DNA of 64,000 nucleotides from Salinarimonas ramus (lineage in GTDB: Bacteria; Pseudomonadota; Alphaproteobacteria; Rhizobiales; Beijerinckiaceae), in NCBI RefSeq assembly GCF_014645695.1, contig NZ_BMMF01000008.1:124001-188000 (forward strand). The letters are read 5' to 3'. Numbering within the stretch: the stretch's first letter is position 1; each line of letters starts with the position of its first letter. Both the position numbers and the translations under genes were made by a program. Below, one piece after another: positions 17,051-24,036 of the stretch. The notes under the pieces are model-generated. The model made no database searches. It was not told the origin of the DNA and saw only the letters and a list, made by a program, of their open reading frames with translations.

Positions 17051-18646
17051 TCAGCTGCGGATCGCGAAGCAGTCGAAGCCCTTGTTCTCCAGCTCGCGGC
17101 AGGCGCCGCGCGCCTTGTCGGCGTCGTCGAAGCCGGTGAAGCGCGCACGGAACAGCGTCGCGCCGTTGGAGACGATCTCCTCCGTGAAGGGCGCGGCCGC
17201 GTCGAGCGAGCCGCCCACGCGCGACTGGGCGCGCTGGAGGAGATCGAAGGCGGCGTCCTCGGTGGGCGTCGCGGCGATCTGGATCACCCACTCGGTGAGC
17301 GCGTAGCTGCGCGGCGCGGGCGCCTCGACGGGAAGCGGCACGGCCGCATCCGCGGAGGCCACCTGGATCGGAGCGCTCTGGACCGCCGGTGGCTGCGTCG
17401 CGCCGACAGGGGCGTCGGCGGCGACGGGGGCCTCCGAGCGCGTCGGCATCGGCGGCACGGGCGCCGCGACGGCGGCGGACGTGACGGAGGCGGTCTCGAC
17501 GACCTCGGGGATCGGCGCGGGCGGCAGCGGCACGCCGCCGGGGAGCCCGGCCGGCGGGCGCACGGCGGCGAAGGCGCTGGCTGCGGCCGGGACGACGCCC
17601 GCATCCGCCCGGAGCGAACCCGGCGTGACCGTGCTCGCGCCGGCGGCGGTGGCCACCGCGGGGCGCATGCGCGTCAGGTCGAGGGGCTGGCCCGGCGCGG
17701 CGGAGGCCACGAGGACCGGCGGCACGAGATCGGACGGGCGCTGCGGCGGCAGGATCGCCATCACCGTGCCGTTCGGGCCCGTGATCGGCGCCGTGCGGCG
17801 GGCGCCGGCATAGGCGCGCGGCAGCCAGCGCTCCACGAGACGCTCGACGATGCCGTCGCGATGCGCGCCCGAGCGGCCGCCCATGACGATGGTGACGATG
17901 TGCCGGCCGTTGGCCTTGGCGTTGGTCATCAGGTTGAAGCCCGACGCCCGGATGAAGCCGGTCTTGATGCCGTCGACGCCCTCGACCCGGCCGAGCAGCC
18001 GGTTGTGGTTGCGGAAGCTCTGGCCGGCGAAGGAGAAGCTGCGGCGCTGGAAGTAGGTGTAGTATTGCGGGAAGCGGTCCTGAATCGCGATCGCCAGCGT
18101 CGCCATGTCGCGGGCCGTCGTGACCTGGCCGTTGTTCGGCAGGCCGTGGGGATTGCGGAACGTCGTGTTCGACATCCCGATCTGACGGGCGCGCTCGGTC
18201 ATCTGGCGAGCGAAGTTCTCGACCGAGCCGCCGAGGTTCTCGGCCACCACGGCGGCGACGTCGTTCGCCGACTTCGTCACCAGCGCGAGGATCGCGTCCT
18301 CGACGGCGATGGTGGAGCCCGCCCGCACGCCGATCTTCGAGGGCGGCTCCGCGGCGGCGCGCGCCGACACCCGCAGGCGGCTGTCGAGCTGGAGCCGTCC
18401 GGATTCGAGCTGCTCGAAGAGCATGTAGAGAGTCATGACCTTGGTGAGCGAGGCCGGATAGCGCCGCGCATCCGCGTTCTCGGCGTGGAGGACCTCGCCG
18501 GTCTTCACGTCGATGACGAAGGCCGCATAGGGCGGGTTGTAGGCGGCTTGGGCGGGAGGAGCGTGGACCGTGAGGGCCGCGAGCCCGCACAGGAGCATCA
18601 GCACGAGCATGAGCCCGCGCTCGACGAAAACGCTACGCTTTACCAT
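17051..18646 (-). CDS. D-alanyl-D-alanine carboxypeptidase with C-terminal SPOR domain
   Basis: A 531-residue low-molecular-weight penicillin-binding protein. A signal peptide (hydrophobic run 11-28, cleavage near PAQA-A) targets the periplasm. The serine peptidase motifs are intact: SLTK with Ser66 and Lys69, SAN at 126-128, KTG at 228-230. A Pro/Ala-rich linker (about 300-450) leads to a SPOR-type domain at the C terminus, which binds denuded septal glycan. It would trim pentapeptide stems, probably at the division site. The similarity is to the DacF/DacC group. Divergent from the phasin gene. Confidence 0.9.
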   Translation of the reverse strand: MVKRSVFVERGLMLVLMLLCGLAALTVHAPPAQAAYNPPYAAFVIDVKTGEVLHAENADARRYPASLTKVMTLYMLFEQLESGRLQLDSRLRVSARAAAEPPSKIGVRAGSTIAVEDAILALVTKSANDVAAVVAENLGGSVENFARQMTERARQIGMSNTTFRNPHGLPNNGQVTTARDMATLAIAIQDRFPQYYTYFQRRSFSFAGQSFRNHNRLLGRVEGVDGIKTGFIRASGFNLMTNAKANGRHIVTIVMGGRSGAHRDGIVERLVERWLPRAYAGARRTAPITGPNGTVMAILPPQRPSDLVPPVLVASAAPGQPLDLTRMRPAVATAAGASTVTPGSLRADAGVVPAAASAFAAVRPPAGLPGGVPLPPAPIPEVVETASVTSAAVAAPVPPMPTRSEAPVAADAPVGATQPPAVQSAPIQVASADAAVPLPVEAPAPRSYALTEWVIQIAATPTEDAAFDLLQRAQSRVGGSLDAAAPFTEEIVSNGATLFRARFTGFDDADKARGACRELENKGFDCFAIRS

Positions 18647-18955
18647 CGAAGACCGTCCCCGTGTCTCGGTCGTGAAACTCTAACTAGCTCGGTCAGCCCA
18701 TCCCCGGCGCGTGACTGGCGCGCCACGATGTCAATGATGAGGCAAGCTCGGTTACGGAGGGGTTAAGCCGCGGCTCGGGATTTCACCGGATATGCTGCAC
18801 TGCACAATGAACTTGACAATCATGTTGCAGTGCATCATATCGGGGACGGTCGCGGATCGGTCCGCGGCGCGGGGTCGCTCGGGCACACGGTCGGGGCGAC
18901 GCTCGAACACGGACATGCGAGACGCGGCGCCCCGTTGCGCCGGAGGATGACGATC
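18647..18955. other. Divergent intergenic region, carboxypeptidase / phasin
   Basis: This 309-base gap holds the phasin promoter and its inverted TGCA-rich sites at 18791-18841. The rest, including the 140 bases next to the carboxypeptidase start, shows no further gene. An in-frame upstream extension of the phasin from 18830 looks non-conserved. Confidence 0.6.
18791..18841 (+). promoter_or_regulatory. Phasin promoter flanked by inverted TGCA-rich operators
   Basis: Two inverted copies of a 16-base element flank the promoter. ATGCTGCACTGCACAA begins at 18792, and the reverse complement of the second copy (near 18822-18837) reads ATGATGCACTGCAACA. TTGACA at 18813-18818 lies between them, and a CATATC-like -10 is at 18836-18841 after 17 bases. 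PhaR repressors of alphaproteobacteria are known to bind TGC/GCA-rich sequences upstream of phasin genes, so this is probably the PhaR operator; that assignment is inferred. Confidence 0.65.
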
Positions 18956-19291
18956 ATGATGAACCAGTTCGACGATTTCCAGAAGCTCGGCAAGGACAAC
19001 ATGGACAGCGCCATGAAGGCGTTCGGTGCCATGTCGATGGGCGCGCAGCAGATCGCCGTCGAGTCCGCCGACTACGCCAAGAAGTCCTTCGAGCACTCCA
19101 CGGCGACGCTCGAGAAGCTCGTCGGCGCCAAGACGCTCGACAAGGCGATCGAGATCCAGACGGACTACATGAAGTCCGCCTACGAGTCCGCCGTCGCCCA
19201 GTCCACCAAGATGGGCGAGCTCTACGCCAACCTCATGAAGGACGCCTTCAAGCCCGTCGAGGCGATGATGGCGAAGCCGGCCGGCAAGTAA
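18956..19291 (+). CDS. phaP: Phasin family protein
   Basis: A 111-residue, all-helical, Lys/Ala/Met-rich protein of the phasin fold (QFDDFQKLGKDNMDSAMKAF near the start, later SADYAKKSFEHSTATLEKL). Phasins coat polyhydroxyalkanoate granules. The start at 18956 is set by GGAGG at 18942-18946, nine bases upstream; the ATG at 18947 is too close to it. Upstream operator-like repeats and a strong hairpin-T terminator downstream indicate a highly expressed single-gene unit. The symbol is used in the broad sense; several phasin paralogues may exist in the genome. Confidence 0.85.
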   Translation: MMNQFDDFQKLGKDNMDSAMKAFGAMSMGAQQIAVESADYAKKSFEHSTATLEKLVGAKTLDKAIEIQTDYMKSAYESAVAQSTKMGELYANLMKDAFKPVEAMMAKPAGK

Positions 19292-19378
19292 GGCCGCCGC
19301 GCACGATCGGTAGCGGCAGGATCGCGCCGTCGCGCTCTCGCGAGCCGCGCCCGCGCATCCCGCCCGCTCCTCGAAGGA

Positions 19379-19403
19379 CGCCCGGCCTCGGCCGGGCGTT
19401 TTT
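19379..19403 (+). terminator. Intrinsic terminator of the phasin gene
   Basis: A perfect 9-bp stem (CGCCCGGCC / GGCCGGGCG) with a minimal loop is followed directly by TTTTT. This is the clearest rho-independent terminator in the window. Confidence 0.85.
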
Positions 19404-19507
19404 CGTTTCGAGCCGGGACGAGCGCGCGCCGCTGGCCCCGCGCCGGCCGCTCCGTTAGGCTCGGCGCACGAACGACGCCCTGCGCGACATCGACCCGGAG
19501 CCGATCC

Positions 19508-20011
19508 TTGCCCGACACTCCCGATCCCGCGACCCTCCCCGTCCTCCTCAAGCGCCGCCTCCAGGCGGAGGTGATCGGGCCGATCTACGCGGAGATGGTC
19601 GCGGCCCTGGGCGAGGAGCAGGCCTCCGCCATCCTCGACGCCGCCATCCGCAAGGCGGCCATCGCCGAAGGTGCGCGCTTCGCCGAACGGGCGGAGGGCG
19701 GCACCTCCATGGCGGACTTCATCACGCTCTACGAGAACTGGACCCGCGGCGGCGCCCTCGAGATCGAGGTGCTCGAGGCGAGCGAGACGCGCTTCGACTT
19801 CGACGTCGTGCGCTGCCGCTACGCCGAGACCTACAAGGAGATGGGGCTCGGCCACGTGGGCCACCTGCTCTCGTGCAATCGCGACGGCACGTTCTGCCAG
19901 GGCTACGATCCGCGCATCCGCATGGAGCGGGAGCACACGATCATGGCCGGCGCCCCCCGCTGCACCTTCCGCTACAGCTGGGTCGAGGACGAGACCGCCG
20001 AGGCGGGCTGA
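19508..20011 (+). CDS. L-2-amino-thiazoline-4-carboxylic acid hydrolase-like protein
   Basis: A 167-residue soluble protein. CRYAETYKEMGLGHVGHLLSC and CQGYDPRIRMEREHTIMAG are characteristic of the ATC-hydrolase family, whose founding member opens a thiazoline ring during cysteine formation in Pseudomonas. Many genomic members have unknown substrates. Translation probably starts at TTG 19508 (LPDTPDP), since no in-frame ATG lies before conserved sequence. It is in the same direction as the phasin but beyond its terminator, 165 bp before the acyl-CoA dehydrogenase. Confidence 0.75.
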   Translation: MPDTPDPATLPVLLKRRLQAEVIGPIYAEMVAALGEEQASAILDAAIRKAAIAEGARFAERAEGGTSMADFITLYENWTRGGALEIEVLEASETRFDFDVVRCRYAETYKEMGLGHVGHLLSCNRDGTFCQGYDPRIRMEREHTIMAGAPRCTFRYSWVEDETAEAG

Positions 20012-20176
20012 GCGGCCGCTCGCGCCCTCATCCCTTCGTCGCGTGACGCTGGGCCGCGCTTGCAGGCCCCCTCCCCCCGACCAAAGTGCGGATCGCGGCC
20101 GGCGCCCCAGGCGTTATGCTGCAGCGCGACAGATGAAGCCCGTCGATCCGCGACGACACCGCCGAAGGAGGTGCCG

Positions 20177-21892
20177 ATGACTGCCATGTCAGCCACCATG
20201 CACGCGAACGAGCCCGCGACCCCCGCCCCGTCCACCGGAGCCGAGGATCTGCCGGCGCTCGTGCGCGGCGCGGCCGACGCGGTGGACGCGCTCCTCGCGG
20301 AGTCGACGCGGCGGGTGCGGACCCGCGTCGCCGACGGCGACAAGGTCTCCTCCGCCAAGATGGAGGCCGAGCAGCACGCGACGCACGGCCTCGCCTGGCT
20401 CGCGACCTACGCCCAGGCGATCCGCGAGCTCGCGAGCTACGCCGAGCGCCTCGCCGGCGAGGGGCGCCTGGGCGAGACGGAGGCGCTCGTCACCCGCGTC
20501 GCCGCGGGCGAATATTGCGCCCAGGTGCTCGGCGGCATTCCGATGAGCCAGGGCGAGATCGTGCGCCTCTCGGCGCTCGGCCTCTCGGCGGCGGACGTAG
20601 CCCACCACGTCACGCCCGCGCTGGAGACGCTGATCGAGACCGGCAACACGGTCGAGAACCGCGCCCGGCTCGTGACGCTCATCCGCGAGGGCCAGGGCTC
20701 CGCCACCGTGGGTGACGCCGGCCTCGACGAGACGCTGGAGGCGATCCGCAGCGAGATGCGCCGCTTCAGCCAGGCGGAGGTCGAGCCGCATGCGCACGAA
20801 TGGCACCTCCAGAACGCCTACATTCCCTACGAGGTCATCGGCAAGATGGCCGAGCTCGGCGTGTTCGGGCTCACCATTCCGGAGGAGTACGGCGGGCTCG
20901 GCCTCTCCAAGGTCTCCATGTGCGTCGTCTCCGAGGAGCTGTCGCGCGGCTATATCGGCGTCGGCTCGCTCGGCACCCGCTCGGAGATCGCCGCCGAGCT
21001 GATCCTGGGCGGCGGCACGGACGAGCAGAAGAACCGCTTCCTGCCCGGCATCGCATCCGGCGACATCCTGCCCACCGCCGTCTTCACCGAGCCGAACGTC
21101 GGCTCGGATCTCGCCTCGCTGCGCACGAAGGCGACCCTCGACGGCGACGTGTGGCGCGTGAACGGCAACAAGACCTGGATCACGCATCCCGTGCGCGCCG
21201 ACATCATGACGATGCTCGTGCGCACCAAGCCCGAGGAGCCCGGCCATCGCGGCCTGTCCATCCTCATCGGCGAGAAGCCGCGCGGGACGGACGAGGACCC
21301 CTTCCCCGCCGAGGGCCTGTCGGGCGGCGAGATCGAGGTGCTCGGCTATCGCGGCATGAAGGAATACGAGCTCGCCTTCTCCGACTTCGCGGTTCCCGCC
21401 GGCAACCTGCTGGGCGACGTCGAGGGCCAGGGCTTCAAGCAGCTGATGGCGACCTTCGAATCCGCCCGCATCCAGACCGCGGCGCGCGCCGTCGGCGTCG
21501 CGCAGAACGCCATGGACGTCGGCCTGCGCTATGCCGAGGAGCGGGTCCAGTTCGGCAAGCCGCTCGTCGCCTATCCCCGTGTCGCCGACAAGATCGCGCT
21601 GATGGCCGCCGAGATCCACGCCGCGCGCCAGGTGACCTATTTCTCGGCGCGCACCAAGGACGAGGGCCGGCGCTGCGATCTCGAGGCCGGCATGGCGAAG
21701 CTGCTCGCCGCGCGCGTCGCCTGGGCGGCGGCGGACAACGCGCTGCAGATCCACGGCGGCAACGGCTTCGCGCTCGAATACCCGGTGAGCCGCATCCTGT
21801 GCGACGCGCGCATCCTCTCGATCTTCGAGGGCGCGGCCGAGATCCAGGCGCAGGTGATCGCCCGGCGCCTCGTCGAGACCGCCGGCACCTGA
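20177..21892 (+). CDS. mcd: Acyl-CoA dehydrogenase, probable (2S)-methylsuccinyl-CoA dehydrogenase
   Basis: A 571-residue flavoprotein. An N-terminal helical extension of about 150 residues, containing ILGGIPMSQGEIVRLSALGL-like sequence, precedes a complete acyl-CoA dehydrogenase core (PTAVFTEPNVGSDLASLRT, QIHGGNGFALEYPVSRILCDARI). This long extension is typical of methylsuccinyl-CoA dehydrogenase (Mcd/MeaC) of the ethylmalonyl-CoA pathway, which oxidises methylsuccinyl-CoA to mesaconyl-CoA during acetyl-CoA assimilation. The start is set by AAGGAGG at 20165-20171. Its closeness to the phasin gene fits shared C4/acetyl-CoA storage metabolism. A different acyl-CoA dehydrogenase specificity is the alternative. 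Confidence 0.75.
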   Translation: MTAMSATMHANEPATPAPSTGAEDLPALVRGAADAVDALLAESTRRVRTRVADGDKVSSAKMEAEQHATHGLAWLATYAQAIRELASYAERLAGEGRLGETEALVTRVAAGEYCAQVLGGIPMSQGEIVRLSALGLSAADVAHHVTPALETLIETGNTVENRARLVTLIREGQGSATVGDAGLDETLEAIRSEMRRFSQAEVEPHAHEWHLQNAYIPYEVIGKMAELGVFGLTIPEEYGGLGLSKVSMCVVSEELSRGYIGVGSLGTRSEIAAELILGGGTDEQKNRFLPGIASGDILPTAVFTEPNVGSDLASLRTKATLDGDVWRVNGNKTWITHPVRADIMTMLVRTKPEEPGHRGLSILIGEKPRGTDEDPFPAEGLSGGEIEVLGYRGMKEYELAFSDFAVPAGNLLGDVEGQGFKQLMATFESARIQTAARAVGVAQNAMDVGLRYAEERVQFGKPLVAYPRVADKIALMAAEIHAARQVTYFSARTKDEGRRCDLEAGMAKLLAARVAWAAADNALQIHGGNGFALEYPVSRILCDARILSIFEGAAEIQAQVIARRLVETAGT

Positions 21893-22306
21893 TCAGAGCC
21901 CGACGCGCCGGGCGAACGCGCCCGGCGTCTCGACCACGCAGGGAAGGCTCGCCGCCGGCCCGAGCAGATGCGCGTCGCTGGTCACGAGCACCGCGTCCGC
22001 GGCGCTGGCGAGGGCGGCGAACCTCCGGTCGGCCCGGTCCTCGACCATCACAAAGTATTCCGGCGCCGTCTCGCCTGCGAACCGTGCCTCCTCCCGGAAG
22101 AGATCGGCGACCGCCGCGAAGCCGAGACGCGGGATGCGCTCGAGCACACGCCGCGTCTCGTCGCGCGTCGCGTCGTCCCAGACCAGAACGAGCGCGCCTC
22201 CTCCCGTCGCGCGGCCCTCGCGCACGGCCGCGAGGATGCGCGCGCACGCGCTCGCCGGCTTGAAGCCGGCGGCGACGAAGGCGTTGGTGTCGACGACGAT
22301 GCGCAT
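21893..22306 (-). CDS. PIN-domain protein, putative toxin without adjacent antitoxin
   Basis: A 137-residue PIN-fold protein of the type often annotated as putative toxin-antitoxin component. Acidic positions appear in MRIVVDTNAFVAAGF, DDATRDETRRVLERI and VLVTSDAHLL. Its stop codon abuts that of the convergent mcd-like gene with no intervening base. No small antitoxin gene is visible upstream (22307-22444), so it is either solitary, partnered in trans, or not a toxin. Confidence 0.72.
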   Translation of the reverse strand: MRIVVDTNAFVAAGFKPASACARILAAVREGRATGGGALVLVWDDATRDETRRVLERIPRLGFAAVADLFREEARFAGETAPEYFVMVEDRADRRFAALASAADAVLVTSDAHLLGPAASLPCVVETPGAFARRVGL

Positions 22307-22444
22307 CCGCGCCTTCTCGCACGCGAGCCGCTCGTGCGGAAGCGACCGGGTACCGACCCGTTTCGGCGTGCCCCGTCCCGGCTTGAACCGTCGCGACGTC
22401 GAGCGCGTTGGCCCGCACCACTCCCCGTGAACCCGGAGGTCCGC

Positions 22445-23038
22445 GTGAGCGAGACGACGACCGGCGGCGCCGCGCGCCCATCCGCATCCTCATCCGCGTC
22501 AGACGCCCTGCCCGGGGCCGCGCACGAGGTGCGCCTCGTGGTCAACGGCGAGGTCCACACGCTCGCCGTCGATCCGCGCGCGACGCTGCTCGACACGCTG
22601 CGCGATCGGCTCGGGCTGACGGGAGCCAAGAAGGGCTGCGCCCACGGCTCCTGCGGCGCCTGCACGATCCTCGTCGACGGTCGCCGGGCGGTCTCCTGCC
22701 TGATGCTCGCCGCCGCCTGCGACGGGCGCGAGATCACGACGATCGAGGGCCTCGCCACGAACGGCGCCCTGCATCCCGTCCAGCAGGCCTTCGTCGATCA
22801 GGACGCCTTCCAGTGCGGCTATTGCACGCCGGGGCAGATCATGTCCGTCGCCGGCCTCCTCGCCGAGGGACGCGCGCGCGACGACGCGGCCGTGCGCGAC
22901 GAGCTCTCCGGCAACATCTGCCGCTGCGGCGCCTATCCGAACATCCTCGCGGCGGTGCGGCAGGTCTCCGGGATCGAGCCGACGCCCGCCGAGATCGGCG
23001 CCGACGCGCGCCTGCGCGATGCCGCGGGAGGCGCCTGA
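22445..23038 (+). CDS. Aldehyde/xanthine oxidoreductase 2Fe-2S subunit, PaoA-like
   Basis: A 197-residue subunit with two [2Fe-2S] sites. The plant-ferredoxin-type site has Cys65, 70, 73 and 85 (GCAHGSCGAC); the second has Cys124, 127, 159 and 161 (QCGYC, CRCG). It passes electrons from the molybdenum centre to FAD. The start is GTG at 22445, four bases after GGAGGT. Unlike Escherichia coli PaoA there is no twin-arginine signal; the N terminus is a Ser/Ala-rich tail, so the enzyme is probably cytoplasmic. First gene of a three-gene overlapping operon. Confidence 0.9.
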   Translation: MSETTTGGAARPSASSSASDALPGAAHEVRLVVNGEVHTLAVDPRATLLDTLRDRLGLTGAKKGCAHGSCGACTILVDGRRAVSCLMLAAACDGREITTIEGLATNGALHPVQQAFVDQDAFQCGYCTPGQIMSVAGLLAEGRARDDAAVRDELSGNICRCGAYPNILAAVRQVSGIEPTPAEIGADARLRDAAGGA

Positions 23039-24036
23039 TGCAGCCCTTCGCCTACCATAAGGTCCGCGACGCCGAGACCGCCATCGCCCACGGCGCCCGC
23101 GATCCGCAGACGATCTTCCTCGCCGGCGGCACGGATCTCGTCCAGCTGCTCGAGGACGGCATCTCGCGCCCCCAAGGCGTCGTGGACATCTCCGCCCTGC
23201 CCTTCGACGCGATCGCGACGACGATCGACGGCCTGCGCATCGGCGCCTTGGCCAAGCTCGCCGACGTCGCCGACCATGCCGAGATCCGCGCGCGTTACCC
23301 CGCCATCGCGGCGGCGCTCGGCGAGACCGCTTCCCCCATGGTGCGCAACATGGCGACGATGGGCGGCAACCTCCTCCAGCGCACCCGCTGCCTCTATTTC
23401 CGCGACGGCGTCTCGCCTTGCAACAAGCGCGCGCCCGGCTCCGGCTGCAGCGCGCGCCTCGGCCACGACGCGCAGGCGGCTCTGTTCGGCGCGAGCGAGG
23501 CCTGCGTCGCGACGCATCCGTCCGATCTCGCCGTGGCGCTGCTCGCGCTCGACGCGGAGGTGCTCGTCGTCGGCCCTTCTGGTGAGCGCTCGATCCCGCT
23601 CGATCGCCTGCATCGCCTGCCGGGCGAGACGCCCTGGATCGAGAGCGATCTCGAGCCGGGCGAGGTGATCACCGCGATCTTCGTGCCCCGCGAGGCGGCC
23701 GGTCGCGCGCAGGCCTATGCCAAGCTGCGCCACCGCGCGAGCTTCGAATGGCCGCTGGTCTCGGCGGCGGTGTCGCTGGCCCTCGTCGAGGGCACGATCG
23801 AGGACGCCCGCATCGCGCTCGGCGCCGTGGCGCACAAGCCCTGGCGGGCCGAGACGGCCGAGCGGCTGCTGATCGGCCGGAGAATCGACGATGCGCTCGC
23901 CCGCGAGGCGGGCGAGGCCGCCACCGACGGCGCGCGGCCCATCGCCGAGAACGCCGCCAAGATCCCGCTCATGGCGCGCATCGTCACCCGCGCGCTGCAG
24001 GATTGCGCCCGCCAGCAGGCAGGAGACCCGTCATGA
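23038..24036 (+). CDS. Aldehyde oxidoreductase FAD subunit with extra Fe-S motif, PaoB-like
   Basis: A 332-residue FAD-binding subunit of the molybdopterin dehydrogenase family (FLAGGTDLVQLL, SPMVRNMATMGGNLLQRTRC). The insert CLYFRDGVSPCNKRAPGSGC contributes Cys118, 128 and 137, and Cys156 follows in ACVATHPSD. In PaoB-type subunits this insert binds an additional [4Fe-4S] cluster, which separates them from ordinary xanthine dehydrogenase FAD subunits. The start codon shares one base with the preceding stop (TGATG). Confidence 0.9.
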   Translation: MQPFAYHKVRDAETAIAHGARDPQTIFLAGGTDLVQLLEDGISRPQGVVDISALPFDAIATTIDGLRIGALAKLADVADHAEIRARYPAIAAALGETASPMVRNMATMGGNLLQRTRCLYFRDGVSPCNKRAPGSGCSARLGHDAQAALFGASEACVATHPSDLAVALLALDAEVLVVGPSGERSIPLDRLHRLPGETPWIESDLEPGEVITAIFVPREAAGRAQAYAKLRHRASFEWPLVSAAVSLALVEGTIEDARIALGAVAHKPWRAETAERLLIGRRIDDALAREAGEAATDGARPIAENAAKIPLMARIVTRALQDCARQQAGDPS

